From Streptomyces sp. 840.1 (GTDB lineage Bacteria > Actinomycetota > Actinomycetes > Streptomycetales > Streptomycetaceae): a stretch of DNA of 64,000 bases. This document shows positions 49,024 to 57,895 of this stretch, piece by piece. Position 1 is the stretch's first letter, and every line of letters begins with the position of its first letter. The translations under genes were made by a program, and so were the position numbers. The DNA lies in NCBI RefSeq assembly GCF_003751445.1, contig NZ_RJUU01000003.1, positions 1,054,001 through 1,118,000 of the forward strand, read 5' to 3'. Under the pieces are notes generated by a model that worked only from the letters and a program-made list of their open reading frames with translations, was not told the DNA's origin and searched no databases.

Positions 49024-50361
49024 GTGAAGGAAATCCTGGACGCGATCCAATCGCAGGACAGCACGGCCGCGGACTTCGCGGCGCTGCCCGTCCCCGAGTC
49101 GTACCGCGCGGTGACCGTGCACAAGGACGAGGCCGAGATGTTCGCCGGCGTCGCCAGCCGCGACAAGGACCCCCGCAAGTCCCTCCACATCGAGGACGTG
49201 CCGGTCCCCGAGCTCGGTCCGGGCGAGGCCCTGGTCGCGGTCATGGCCAGCTCGGTCAACTACAACTCCGTGTGGACGTCGATCTTCGAGCCCGTCTCGA
49301 CCTTCGGCTTCCTGGAGCGCTACGGCAGGCTCAGCGACCTCACCAAGCGCCACGACCTGCCCTACCACGTCATCGGCTCCGACCTCGCGGGCGTCGTCCT
49401 GCGCACCGGCCCCGGCGTCAACGCCTGGCATCCCGGCGACGAGGTCGTCGCGCACTGCCTCTCGGTCGAGCTGGAGTCCTCCGACGGCCACAACGACACG
49501 ATGCTCGACCCCGAGCAGCGCATCTGGGGCTTCGAGACCAACTTCGGCGGCCTGGCCGAGGTGGCACTGGTGAAGTCGAACCAGCTGATGCCGAAGCCGG
49601 ACCACCTCAGCTGGGAGGAGGCCGCGGCCCCCGGGCTGGTCAACTCCACCGCGTACCGCCAGCTCGTCTCGCGCAACGGCGCCGGGATGAAGCAGGGCGA
49701 CAACGTCCTGATCTGGGGCGCCAGCGGCGGACTCGGCTCCTACGCGACGCAGTTCGCCCTGGCCGGCGGCGCCAACCCGATCTGTGTCGTCTCCAGCGAC
49801 CAGAAGGCGGAGATCTGCCGGAAGATGGGCGCCGAGGCGATCATCGACCGCAACGCCGAGGGCTACAGGTTCTGGAAGGACGAGCACGAGCAGGACCCGC
49901 GCGAGTGGAAGCGCTTCGGCAAGCGCATCCGCGAACTGACCGGCGGCGAGGACGTCGACATCGTCTTCGAGCACCCGGGCCGCGAGACCTTCGGCGCGAG
50001 CGTGTACGTGACCCGCAAGGGCGGCACGATCGTTACCTGCGCGTCCACGTCCGGCTACACCCACGAGTACGACAACCGCTACCTGTGGATGTCGCTGAAG
50101 AAGATCGTGGGCTCGCACTTCGCCAACTACCGCGAGGCGTGGGAGGCCAACCGCCTCGTCGCCAAGGGGAAGATCCACCCGACACTGTCGAAGGTCTACG
50201 CCCTGGAGGACACCGGCCAGGCCGCGTACGACGTGCACCGCAACCTCCACCAGGGCAAGGTCGGCGTCCTGGCACTCGCCCCGCGCGAGGGGCTGGGTGT
50301 GCGCGACGAGGCGATGCGCGAGCAGCACATCGACGCCATCAACCGATTCAGGGACATCTGA
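49024..50361 (+). CDS. ccrA: Crotonyl-CoA carboxylase/reductase
   Basis: NADPH-dependent reductive carboxylase of 445 residues that converts crotonyl-CoA and CO2 to (2S)-ethylmalonyl-CoA, the defining step of the ethylmalonyl-CoA pathway and a source of polyketide extender units. MDR-fold protein: N-terminal substrate domain (PYHVIGSDLAGVVLRTGPGV), nucleotide motif GASGGLGSYATQFALAGGA, and the family segments FEHPGRETFGASVYV and GSHFANYREAWEANRL. The length and sequence match Streptomyces Ccr. GTG start after CGGAGG. It is the first gene of a five-gene operon. Confidence 0.96.
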   Translation: MKEILDAIQSQDSTAADFAALPVPESYRAVTVHKDEAEMFAGVASRDKDPRKSLHIEDVPVPELGPGEALVAVMASSVNYNSVWTSIFEPVSTFGFLERYGRLSDLTKRHDLPYHVIGSDLAGVVLRTGPGVNAWHPGDEVVAHCLSVELESSDGHNDTMLDPEQRIWGFETNFGGLAEVALVKSNQLMPKPDHLSWEEAAAPGLVNSTAYRQLVSRNGAGMKQGDNVLIWGASGGLGSYATQFALAGGANPICVVSSDQKAEICRKMGAEAIIDRNAEGYRFWKDEHEQDPREWKRFGKRIRELTGGEDVDIVFEHPGRETFGASVYVTRKGGTIVTCASTSGYTHEYDNRYLWMSLKKIVGSHFANYREAWEANRLVAKGKIHPTLSKVYALEDTGQAAYDVHRNLHQGKVGVLALAPREGLGVRDEAMREQHIDAINRFRDI

Positions 50362-50362
50362 C

Positions 50363-52375
50363 ATGACCGGCCGTCAGAAGGACCGCCCCTGGCTCATGCG
50401 GACGTACGCCGGCCACTCGACCGCCGAGGCGTCCAACGAGCTCTACCGGCGCAACCTCGCCAAGGGCCAGACGGGCCTGTCGGTCGCCTTCGACCTGCCC
50501 ACCCAGACGGGGTACGACCCCGACCACGTCCTCGCCCGCGGCGAGGTCGGCCGGGTCGGCGTGCCCGTCTCGCACCTCGGTGACATGCGCCGGCTGTTCC
50601 AGGACATCCCGCTGGAGCAGATGAACACCTCCATGACGATCAACGCCACCGCGATGTGGCTGCTGGCGCTCTACCAGGTCGTCGCGGAGGAGCAGGGCGC
50701 CGACGCGGACAAGCTCCAGGGCACCACGCAGAACGACATCGTGAAGGAGTACCTCTCGCGCGGGACGCACGTCTTCCCGCCGGGCCCCTCGCTGCGGCTG
50801 ACCACCGACATGATCACGTACACGGTCAACCGCATCCCCAAGTGGAACCCGATCAACATCTGCAGCTACCACCTCCAGGAGGCGGGGGCCACCCCCGTCC
50901 AGGAGATCGCGTACGCCATGTCGACGGCCATCGCGGTCCTCGACGCGGTGCGCGACTCCGGTCAGGTGCCCGCGGAGAAGTTCGGCGCGGTCGTCGCCCG
51001 GATCTCCTTCTTCGTGAACGCGGGCGTCCGGTTCATCGAGGAGATGTGCAAGATGCGCGCCTTCGGCCGCATCTGGGACCGCATCACCCAGGAGCGGTAC
51101 GGCATCACCGATGCCAGGCAGCGCCGCTTCCGCTACGGCGTCCAGGTCAACTCGCTGGGCCTGACCGAGGCCCAGCCGGAGAACAACGTCCAGCGCATCG
51201 TGCTGGAGATGCTGGCCGTCACCCTCTCCAAGGACGCCCGCGCCCGCGCGGTGCAGCTGCCCGCCTGGAACGAGGCGCTCGGGCTGCCGCGCCCCTGGGA
51301 CCAGCAGTGGTCGCTCCGCATCCAGCAGGTACTCGCCCACGAGAGCGATCTGCTGGAGTACGAGGACATCTTCGCCGGATCGCACGTCATCGAGGCCAAG
51401 GTGGACGAGCTGGTCACCGAATCGCTCGCGGAGATCGACCGGATCCAGGACATGGGCGGCGCCATGGCGGCCGTCGAGTCCGGCTACCTCAAGTCCGAAC
51501 TGGTCTCGTCGCACGCCGCGCGGCGGGCCCGGATCGAGGGGGGCGACGAGAAGATCGTCGGCGTCAACATCCACGAGGCCACCGAGCCCAACCCGCTCAC
51601 CGCCGACCTCGACGCCGCGATCATGACGGTCGACCCGGCCAACGAGGCCAAGGTCGTCGCCGCGCTCCACGAGTGGCGCGACAACCGCGACGAGGCCCGC
51701 GCCACCGAGGCCCTGTCCGTCCTGAAGAAGACCGCCGCGGGCACCGACAACATGATGGAAGCCACCGTCGAGTGCGCCCGCGCGGGCGTCACCACGGGCG
51801 AGTGGTCCTGGGCGCTGCGCGACGTCTTCGGTGAGTTCCGCGCCCCGACAGGCGTGTCGTCCGCGCCGGTAGCGGTGACCGCGGAGGCGGGTACCCCGCT
51901 CGCGCTCGTACGCGAGAAGGTCGCCAGGACCGCGGCGGACCTCGGTGTGGGCCGGCTGCGGCTGCTCGTCGGCAAGCCCGGCCTCGACGGGCACTCCAAC
52001 GGCGCCGAGCAGATCGCGGTACGCGCCCGCGACGCCGGTTTCGAGGTCGTCTACCAGGGCATCCGCCTGACGCCCGAACAGATCGTCTCGGCCGCCGTCG
52101 CCGAGGACGTGCACTGCGTCGGGCTCTCCATCCTGTCCGGCTCGCACGCCGAGCTGGTGCCCGACGTGCTGACCCGGCTGCGCCGGACCGGCGCGGGCGA
52201 CATCCCGGTGATCGCCGGCGGGATCATCCCGCCCGCCGACGCCGCGGCCCTGATCGAAGCCGGTGTCGCCGCCGTATTCACCCCGAAGGACTTCGGCATC
52301 ACGGAGATCATCGGCCGTATCGTCGACGAGATCCGGAAAGCGAACAAGCTCGACCCTCTGGAGGTCCCCGCATGA
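50363..52375 (+). CDS. meaA: Ethylmalonyl-CoA mutase (MeaA/Ecm)
   Basis: Coenzyme-B12-dependent mutase of 670 residues that rearranges (2R)-ethylmalonyl-CoA to (2S)-methylsuccinyl-CoA. A TIM-barrel substrate domain ([34 protein letters not shown]) is fused to a C-terminal cobalamin-binding domain with the DxHxxG ligand motif ([10 protein letters not shown]) and a GLSILSGSH helix. A single chain carrying its own B12 domain distinguishes it from two-subunit methylmalonyl-CoA mutases. The start codon is one base after the ccr stop codon, so it is translationally coupled. Confidence 0.95.
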   Translation: MTGRQKDRPWLMRTYAGHSTAEASNELYRRNLAKGQTGLSVAFDLPTQTGYDPDHVLARGEVGRVGVPVSHLGDMRRLFQDIPLEQMNTSMTINATAMWLLALYQVVAEEQGADADKLQGTTQNDIVKEYLSRGTHVFPPGPSLRLTTDMITYTVNRIPKWNPINICSYHLQEAGATPVQEIAYAMSTAIAVLDAVRDSGQVPAEKFGAVVARISFFVNAGVRFIEEMCKMRAFGRIWDRITQERYGITDARQRRFRYGVQVNSLGLTEAQPENNVQRIVLEMLAVTLSKDARARAVQLPAWNEALGLPRPWDQQWSLRIQQVLAHESDLLEYEDIFAGSHVIEAKVDELVTESLAEIDRIQDMGGAMAAVESGYLKSELVSSHAARRARIEGGDEKIVGVNIHEATEPNPLTADLDAAIMTVDPANEAKVVAALHEWRDNRDEARATEALSVLKKTAAGTDNMMEATVECARAGVTTGEWSWALRDVFGEFRAPTGVSSAPVAVTAEAGTPLALVREKVARTAADLGVGRLRLLVGKPGLDGHSNGAEQIAVRARDAGFEVVYQGIRLTPEQIVSAAVAEDVHCVGLSILSGSHAELVPDVLTRLRRTGAGDIPVIAGGIIPPADAAALIEAGVAAVFTPKDFGITEIIGRIVDEIRKANKLDPLEVPA

Positions 52376-53337
52376 CCGTGCCCGTGAACCGCCTGCGCCC
52401 GCGCCGCTCCTGTCTCGCGGTACCGGGAAGCAACCCCCGGTTCCTGGAGAAGGCCCAGGGCCTCCCGGCCGACCAGGTCTTCCTGGACCTGGAGGACGCC
52501 TGCGCGCCGCTCGCCAAGGAAGGCGCCCGGCACACGATCGTCGACGCCCTGAACAACGGCGACTGGACGGGCAAGACCCGGGTCGTGCGGGTCAACGACT
52601 GGACGACGCACTGGACGTACCGCGACGTGATCACGGTCGTCGAGGGCGCGGGTCCCAACCTCGACTGCATCATGCTGCCGAAGGTCCAGGACGCCCAGCA
52701 GGTCGTCGCCCTGGACCTGCTGCTCACCCAGATCGAGAAGACCATGGGCTTCGAGGTCGGGAAGATCGGCATCGAGGCGCAGATCGAGAACGCCAAGGGC
52801 CTCGTCAACATCGACGACATCGCCGCCGCCTCGCCCCGGCTGGAGACCCTGATCTTCGGCCCGGCCGACTTCATGGCGTCGATCAACATGAAGACCCTGG
52901 TCGTCGGCCAGCAGCCGCCCGGGTACGGCGCGGACGCGTACCACTACATCCTGATGCGCATTCTGATGGCGGCCCGCACGCACGACCTCCAGGCGATCGA
53001 CGGCCCGTTCCTCCAGATCCGCGACGTGGACGCGTACCGCGAGGTGGCGGGCCGTGCGGCGGCGCTCGGCTTCGACGGCAAGTGGGTGCTGCACCCCGGC
53101 CAGGTCGACGCGGCGAACGAGGTGTTCTCGCCCTCGCAGGAGGACTACGACCACGCCGAACTGATCCTGGACGCCTACGACTGGTGCACCTCCGAGGAGG
53201 GCGGCAGGAAGGGTTCGGCGATGCTCGGCGACGAGATGATCGACGAGGCCAGCCGCAAGATGGCCCTGGTCATCGCGGGCAAGGGCCGGGCGGCCGGCAT
53301 GGAGCGCACCTCCAAGTTCGAAGCTCCGGAGGCCTGA
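52372..53337 (+). CDS. L-malyl-CoA/beta-methylmalyl-CoA lyase (HpcH/HpaI, CitE-like)
   Basis: Aldolase of 321 residues. The metal and CoA-binding pattern of CitE-type lyases is clear: RRSCLAVPGSNPRFLEKAQ, LEDACAPLAKEGAR, QIENAKGLVNIDDIAAASPRLETLIFGPADFMA and WVLHPGQV. In this operon the expected reaction is cleavage of beta-methylmalyl-CoA to glyoxylate and propionyl-CoA. The ATG overlaps the mutase stop codon (ATGA). Often named mcl. Confidence 0.93.
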   Translation: MTVPVNRLRPRRSCLAVPGSNPRFLEKAQGLPADQVFLDLEDACAPLAKEGARHTIVDALNNGDWTGKTRVVRVNDWTTHWTYRDVITVVEGAGPNLDCIMLPKVQDAQQVVALDLLLTQIEKTMGFEVGKIGIEAQIENAKGLVNIDDIAAASPRLETLIFGPADFMASINMKTLVVGQQPPGYGADAYHYILMRILMAARTHDLQAIDGPFLQIRDVDAYREVAGRAAALGFDGKWVLHPGQVDAANEVFSPSQEDYDHAELILDAYDWCTSEEGGRKGSAMLGDEMIDEASRKMALVIAGKGRAAGMERTSKFEAPEA

Positions 53338-53338
53338 T

Positions 53339-53866
53339 ATGCAGTTCGGACGCACATATGAGGAATTCGAGATCGGTGCCGTCTACAAGCACTGGCCCGG
53401 AAAGACCGTCACCGAATACGACGACCACCTCTTCTGCCTGCTGACCATGAATCATCACCCGCTGCACATGGACAGCAACTACGCGGAGAGCACAACGGAT
53501 TTCGGTAAGAACGTTGTCGTCGGCAACTACATCTACTCGTTGCTGCTCGGCATGTCGGTGCCGGACGTCTCGGGAAAGGCGATCGCCAACCTGGAGGTCG
53601 AATCGCTGAAGCACGTCGCGCCGACCTTCCACGGCGACACGATCTACGGCGAGACGACGGTCCTGGACAAGACTCCGTCGAAGTCCAAGAGCGACCGCGG
53701 AATCGTTTACGTGGAGACCAGGGGCTACAAGCAGGACTCCACTCTGGTCTGTGTGTTCCGTCGCAAGGTGATGGTCCCCACGGAGACGTACATCAAGGAG
53801 CGGGGCGGGGAACAGCCCGGCCGCCCGGAGCCGAAGCAGCCTTCGCAGAAGAACGTGGAGAAGTAG
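53339..53866 (+). CDS. Mesaconyl-CoA hydratase (MaoC family)
   Basis: Hot-dog-fold hydratase of 175 residues that adds water to mesaconyl-CoA to give beta-methylmalyl-CoA. The catalytic Asp/His motif lies in VTEYDDHLFCLLTMNHHPLHMDSNYA (about residues 26-51), and the second strand set (IANLEVESLKHVAPTFHGDTIYGET) completes the fold. It starts one base after the lyase stop codon. Codons are noticeably more A/T-tolerant (AAT, TTT, GTT) than in the neighbouring genes. Confidence 0.92.
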   Translation: MQFGRTYEEFEIGAVYKHWPGKTVTEYDDHLFCLLTMNHHPLHMDSNYAESTTDFGKNVVVGNYIYSLLLGMSVPDVSGKAIANLEVESLKHVAPTFHGDTIYGETTVLDKTPSKSKSDRGIVYVETRGYKQDSTLVCVFRRKVMVPTETYIKERGGEQPGRPEPKQPSQKNVEK

Positions 53867-53868
53867 CC

Positions 53869-55074
53869 ATGGCCCGACTCGCCCAGACCGCCGGCCTCAC
53901 CGATGTGCAGCGGGAGATCCTCTCCACGGTCCGTGATTTCGTCGACAAAGAGATCATTCCGGTCGCCACCCAGCTGGAGCACCGCGACGAGTACCCGGCC
54001 GAAATCGTCGAGGGTCTCAAGGAACTCGGACTCTTCGGGCTGATGATCCCCGAGGAGTACGGCGGGCTGGGTGAGTCCCTCCTCACGTACGCGCTGTGCG
54101 TGGAGGAGATCGCCCGCGGCTGGATGAGTGTGTCCGGGATCATCAACACGCACTTCATCGTGGCGTACATGCTCAAGCAGCACGGCACCCAGGAACAGAA
54201 GGACACCTTCCTGCCCCGGATGGCGCTGGGCGAGGTGCGCGGCGCGTTCTCGATGTCCGAGCCGGCCCTGGGCTCCGATGTCGCGGCGATCACATCGAAG
54301 GGCGTCAGGGACGGCGACGGCTACGTACTCAACGGCCAGAAGATGTGGCTGACGAACGGTGGCACGTCCACGCTCGTCGCCGTTCTGTGCCGGAGTGACG
54401 AAGGCCACCCCGAGGGCACCGCCCCGCACAAGTCGATGACCACGTTCCTGGTGGAGAAGGAGCCCGGGTTCGGCGAGGTCCGCCCCGGCCTCACGATCCC
54501 CGGGAAGATCGACAAGATGGGTTACAAGGGCGTCGACACGACCGAACTCATCATGGACGGGCTGCACATTCCAGCCAATCGTGTACTCGGCGGCACCACG
54601 GGCCGAGGGTTTTACCAAATGATGGACGGAGTGGAGGTCGGCCGGGTAAATGTCGCCGCACGTGGCTGTGGCGTCGCACAGCGTGCATTCGAGCTCGGTG
54701 TTTCCTACGCCCAGCAGCGCCACACCTTCGGAAAACCGATCGCCCAGCACCAGGCGATCCAGTTCAAGCTGGCCGAAATGGCCACCAAGGTCGAGGCCGC
54801 GCATGCGATGATGGTAAATGCAGCGCGCAAAAAGGACTCCGGGGAACGAAACGACCTGGAGGCAGGGATGGCGAAGTACCTCGCCTCCGAGTACTGCAAG
54901 GAAGTCGTCGAGGACGCCTTCCGTATCCACGGCGGTTACGGCTTCTCCAAGGAGTACGAGATCGAGCGCCTCTACCGAGAGGCCCCGATGCTGCTGATCG
55001 GTGAAGGTACCGCCGAGATCCAGAAAATGATCATCGGGCGCCGACTCCTTGAGGAGTACCGGTTCCAGGGTTGA
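53869..55074 (+). CDS. Methylsuccinyl-CoA dehydrogenase (acyl-CoA dehydrogenase family)
   Basis: FAD-dependent dehydrogenase of 401 residues oxidising (2S)-methylsuccinyl-CoA to mesaconyl-CoA. Acyl-CoA dehydrogenase blocks are intact: GAFSMSEPALGSDVAAI, GQKMWLTNGG, the FAD-binding QRHTFGKPIAQHQAIQ and the C-terminal FRIHGGYGFSKEYEIERLYREAPMLLIGEGTAEIQKMII. The Glu in that last segment is the expected catalytic base. It is shorter than the proteobacterial Mcd, which has an extra N-terminal domain. Last gene of the pathway operon; a hairpin follows. Confidence 0.92.
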   Translation: MARLAQTAGLTDVQREILSTVRDFVDKEIIPVATQLEHRDEYPAEIVEGLKELGLFGLMIPEEYGGLGESLLTYALCVEEIARGWMSVSGIINTHFIVAYMLKQHGTQEQKDTFLPRMALGEVRGAFSMSEPALGSDVAAITSKGVRDGDGYVLNGQKMWLTNGGTSTLVAVLCRSDEGHPEGTAPHKSMTTFLVEKEPGFGEVRPGLTIPGKIDKMGYKGVDTTELIMDGLHIPANRVLGGTTGRGFYQMMDGVEVGRVNVAARGCGVAQRAFELGVSYAQQRHTFGKPIAQHQAIQFKLAEMATKVEAAHAMMVNAARKKDSGERNDLEAGMAKYLASEYCKEVVEDAFRIHGGYGFSKEYEIERLYREAPMLLIGEGTAEIQKMIIGRRLLEEYRFQG

Positions 55075-55082
55075 TTGCCCCA

Positions 55083-55104
55083 TTCGCGGTGATTTAGCCG
55101 CGAA
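55083..55104 (+). terminator. Hairpin after the ethylmalonyl-CoA operon
   Basis: TTCGCGG (55083-55089) and CCGCGAA (55098-55104) form a perfect 7-bp stem with an 8-nt AT-rich loop, nine bases after the mcd stop codon. No T-tract follows, so termination may be partial. Confidence 0.5.
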
Positions 55105-55164
55105 GAAGATCACACCCTGTCATCCTCATCCGGTGCCTTCCAGACGTCCGACTCGGCTGCTGGC

Positions 55165-55193
55165 TTGCCCAGTTGCGGTCCGCAACCGATAAC
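55165..55193 (+). promoter_or_regulatory. Probable promoter of psd-pssA
   Basis: -35 TTGCCC (55165-55170), 17-bp spacer, -10 GATAAC (55188-55193). The spacer holds a perfect inverted repeat GTTGCG (55172-55177) / CGCAAC (55181-55186), a possible operator. Confidence 0.55.
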
Positions 55194-55255
55194 ATCGCCG
55201 GAAAAGCCGCCGTCCCCCGTTGCCAGCGCGGCATCATCCGCTACGAAGGTCATCC

Positions 55256-55903
55256 ATGCCCGACAGCCATACCTCTGCACCACGCGGCGGGGTCCGCCTT
55301 GCACGCGGAGCTTCGCCGTGGCTCCTCCCGACCGTCGCCACCGCCGCACTCAGCCTGTCCCGGGCCCGCAGGTCCGGGCGCTGGGCGGCCGTGGCCGTGC
55401 CCACCACCGCGCTCGCGGCGGGCATGCTGTGGTTCTTCCGCGACCCCGAGCGCGAGATCACCCAGGGCCGCGTCATCTCACCGGCCGACGGCGTGGTGCA
55501 GAGCATCATGCCGTGGAAGGACGGGCGCACCCGCGTCGCGATCTTCATGAGCCCGCTCAACGTCCACGTCAACCGCGCGCCACTGGCCGGCACGGTGACA
55601 TCGGTCGAGCACATCCCCGGTGGCTTCGTTCCGGCGTTCAACAAGGAGAGCGAGAACAACGAGCGCGTTGTCTGGCACTTCGACACCGAGCTCGGCGACA
55701 TCGAGATGGTGCAGATCGCGGGCGCAGTCGCCCGCCGCATCGTCCCGTACGTTCCGCAGGGAACCAAGGTGGACCAGGGCGAGCGGATCGGCCTGATCCG
55801 GTTCGGTTCCCGGGTCGACATCTACCTTCCGGAAGGTATCGATGTCGCGGTCGAGGTCGGCCAGGCCACCACCGCGGGGGTGACTCGCATTGACCGTGAT
55901 TGA
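55256..55903 (+). CDS. psd: Phosphatidylserine decarboxylase
   Basis: Pyruvoyl-dependent membrane enzyme of 215 residues that decarboxylates phosphatidylserine to phosphatidylethanolamine. It is the short archaeal/Gram-positive type: two N-terminal hydrophobic segments (PWLLPTVATAALSLS, AVAVPTTALAAGMLWFFRDP), the ISPADGVV and MSPLNVHVNRAP motifs, and the self-cleavage site in RFGSRVD (Gly184-Ser185), where Ser becomes the pyruvoyl group. GAAGG precedes the ATG. Its end overlaps the pssA start by 14 bases. Confidence 0.95.
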   Translation: MPDSHTSAPRGGVRLARGASPWLLPTVATAALSLSRARRSGRWAAVAVPTTALAAGMLWFFRDPEREITQGRVISPADGVVQSIMPWKDGRTRVAIFMSPLNVHVNRAPLAGTVTSVEHIPGGFVPAFNKESENNERVVWHFDTELGDIEMVQIAGAVARRIVPYVPQGTKVDQGERIGLIRFGSRVDIYLPEGIDVAVEVGQATTAGVTRIDRD

Positions 55904-56744
55904 TCCCGAGACACAGGCCGGCTGGGTGCCCGAGGCGGACGCCGAGGACGACGCCGAGGACATGCCGCTCTCAATGCGGCTGTCGATAGCGGACACCCTC
56001 ACTCTCGGTAACGCCACGTGCGGTTTCATGGCGGTGTACTTCACCACCACGGGCATCCTCATCCCGCACCTCACGGGCAGCGACGAGAGCGGCATGGCCC
56101 GGCACTCCGCGGCCACCGCCGTGATCCTGATGCTCATGGCCGCGATCTTCGACCTGTTCGACGGACTCGTGGCGCGCAAGCTGCGTTCCTCGCCGATGGG
56201 CGCCGAGCTGGACAACCTCTCGGACCTCGTCAGCTTCGGGCTCGCCCCGGCGTACTTCGTCCTCGTGTACGGCATGGTCGCGGACGACGCACACCAGCGG
56301 GTCTCGGCCCTGGCGGCGATCGTCGTGCTGCTGGCGGTGGTGCTCAGGCTTGCGAGATTCTCCTGCGTAACCTTGAAGGACGGCATGTTCCAGGGCATGC
56401 CGAGCCCCTTCGGGGCGCTCACGGTCATCTCGATCGTGCTCCTGGAGCTGCCCTTCGTACCGACGCTGCTCGCGATCGTCGGTGTGGCGTGGCTGATGGT
56501 CAGCCGGGTCGAGTACCCCAAGCCGCGGGGTGTCCTCGCGGTGGCGATGCTCGGCTGGATCGTGGCCGCGATGGGCCTCCTGGCCGCTTGGGCGTTCGAC
56601 GCCCCCGGCGGTCAGCTGCTGCTCCAGACCGGCTGTGCGCTCCAGGTGGTGCTGGGTGCGGTCATCCCGCTCTTCGCGACCGCCCGCCGGGTGAACACCT
56701 TCCGTGACAACCGGCGCGAGGCGCGGGCGGCACAGCTGCCGTAA
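55890..56744 (+). CDS. pssA: CDP-diacylglycerol-serine O-phosphatidyltransferase
   Basis: Integral membrane enzyme of 284 residues that makes phosphatidylserine from CDP-diacylglycerol and serine, supplying the Psd next door. The CDP-alcohol phosphotransferase signature is intact (DLFDGLVARK then GAELDNLSD, i.e. D-x2-DG-x2-AR-x8-G-x3-D-x3-D). An acidic leader precedes about eight hydrophobic helices. The start is TTG at 55890, or GTG two codons on, inside the end of psd, so the genes are translationally coupled. A strong bidirectional terminator follows. Confidence 0.94.
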   Translation: MTVIDPETQAGWVPEADAEDDAEDMPLSMRLSIADTLTLGNATCGFMAVYFTTTGILIPHLTGSDESGMARHSAATAVILMLMAAIFDLFDGLVARKLRSSPMGAELDNLSDLVSFGLAPAYFVLVYGMVADDAHQRVSALAAIVVLLAVVLRLARFSCVTLKDGMFQGMPSPFGALTVISIVLLELPFVPTLLAIVGVAWLMVSRVEYPKPRGVLAVAMLGWIVAAMGLLAAWAFDAPGGQLLLQTGCALQVVLGAVIPLFATARRVNTFRDNRREARAAQLP

Positions 56745-56761
56745 CGGCTCACGCACGTCAT

Positions 56762-56803
56762 GCACGAGGGCCCGGATGCTCCCCGGCATCCGGGCCCTCG
56801 TGC
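56762..56803. terminator. Strong bidirectional terminator
   Basis: A perfect 18-bp stem (56762-56779 with 56786-56803, arm GCACGAGGGCCCGGATGC) and a 6-nt loop lie between convergent pssA and the serine protease gene. TT follows closely on the plus side. Confidence 0.88.
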
Positions 56804-56840
56804 GTTCCCCGGTCCCGCCGGGGGCCGGGCAGGGCCGGGA

Positions 56841-57575
56841 CTACCGCTTGATGACCGAGCGGATCCAGGTGAGCTGCTGGGAGATCTCACCGGCCCCCGC
56901 CGTCGTCTCCCGGTCGGAGCCGTCGAAGACGCCGAGCAGGGCCTCCTCGCCACGCGGGCCGATGCTCATCACCGGGCCCCCGGAGTCGCCGCCCGCCGGG
57001 ATCCCGGACACCTTCGTCATGCAGAAGTCCGAGCCGCCCGGCACGGTGTACCCCTCGCAGCGCGGGTCGGACGGCGGCAGGACCCGCAGGACCGACTGCT
57101 TGAGCACCGGAGACTGGCAGCTGTTCTCGTCCCCGATGCAGGTGGCGCCCCATCCGTACTGCCGTACGAGCCGACCGGGGCGGACGGCGGTGGCGGCAAG
57201 CCGCGCGGTGCGGATCCTCATCGGCGGGACCTTCACGAGCATCATGTCGGCCCGCGCACTTCCCACGCGGCCGTGCGGCACCGGGTGCACCGTGGCGCCC
57301 TTGCGCATGTCGAGGCTGCCGACCCGGAACGAGATCCGCTTGTCGGCCACCGCCCGCCCCTGCTCGAAGAAGCAGTGCGAGGCGGTGATGATCCACCGGG
57401 GCGCGATCGCCGTCCCGGTGCAGGCCGGGGTGCCGTCGACGAGCATGCGCACCGCCCACGGACCGTAGGTGCTCCGCGAGCCGCCGATCACGGCGGAGGC
57501 GGGGGCGGACGACATCAGCGCAGCCGTCACCGCCAGTAAGGCGGTCAGCAGCGATACACGAACACGACGAACCAT
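56841..57575 (-). CDS. Secreted trypsin-like serine protease (S1) with a TTA codon
   Basis: Exported chymotrypsin-fold protease of 244 residues. The signal peptide (VSLLTALLAVTAALMSSAPASA) leads directly into VIGG, resembling an active trypsin N-terminus with little or no propeptide. The catalytic triad is His in ITASHCF, Asp in RADMMLV and Ser in GGDSGGPV. Cys pairs flank the His and the specificity pocket. The ATG at 57575 follows GGAGGAG. Codon 13, in the signal peptide, is TTA (57539-57537), the rare codon read by the bldA tRNA, so translation should be tied to development. Divergent from the CHAT gene. Confidence 0.92.
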   Translation of the reverse strand: MVRRVRVSLLTALLAVTAALMSSAPASAVIGGSRSTYGPWAVRMLVDGTPACTGTAIAPRWIITASHCFFEQGRAVADKRISFRVGSLDMRKGATVHPVPHGRVGSARADMMLVKVPPMRIRTARLAATAVRPGRLVRQYGWGATCIGDENSCQSPVLKQSVLRVLPPSDPRCEGYTVPGGSDFCMTKVSGIPAGGDSGGPVMSIGPRGEEALLGVFDGSDRETTAGAGEISQQLTWIRSVIKR

Positions 57576-57895
57576 TCGGAACAGCTCCTCCGGTCGGGGC
57601 ATGGGCGGCCGTACTGCTGGTGAGATACCCGGCCGTGCCGAAAGGTTCCGATTGGAACGAATGAATCGAATGAAGCCAATGACGCGAATGGCCCGATAGA
57701 ACTTTCACGTTCAATCTCTTATCCGTAATACACGCTTCCGATTGCGAACACTCGGCCGAATATCGTCCCTCATTACCTCGGTCCCCCATACGGAGACTTC
57801 CGCTCTTTCCCCTCGGGACCGGCGGTACGGTGCGTGCGCGGAAGCACCACCGGCCCGGCGGGCCGGCGGGACCGGAATGAGGGGGAGTTCAGCGG
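57576..57895. other. 320-bp AT-richer divergent promoter region (protease / CHAT)
   Basis: No gene. From the protease start come a perfect GTTCC-GATT-GGAAC palindrome (57645-57658), a stretch in which AATG recurs every nine bases four times (about 57660-57695), an AT-rich tract (about 57696-57790) likely to hold promoters, and a GC-rich CCGGCCCGGCGGGCCGG element (about 57850-57866) before the CHAT start. It is the most AT-rich stretch of comparable length I noticed. Confidence 0.6.
57645..57658. promoter_or_regulatory. Perfect GTTCC-N4-GGAAC palindrome
   Basis: GTTCCGATTGGAAC lies 70 bp upstream of the protease start and 238 bp upstream of the CHAT start. Candidate operator; the arms differ from the LexA box (GAAC-N4-GTTC), being the reverse arrangement. 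Confidence 0.4.

Noticed and set aside
57645..57658. GTTCC-N4-GGAAC as a LexA box
   Set aside because: The arms are in the opposite order to the LexA core GAAC-N4-GTTC, so it is listed only as an unassigned palindrome.
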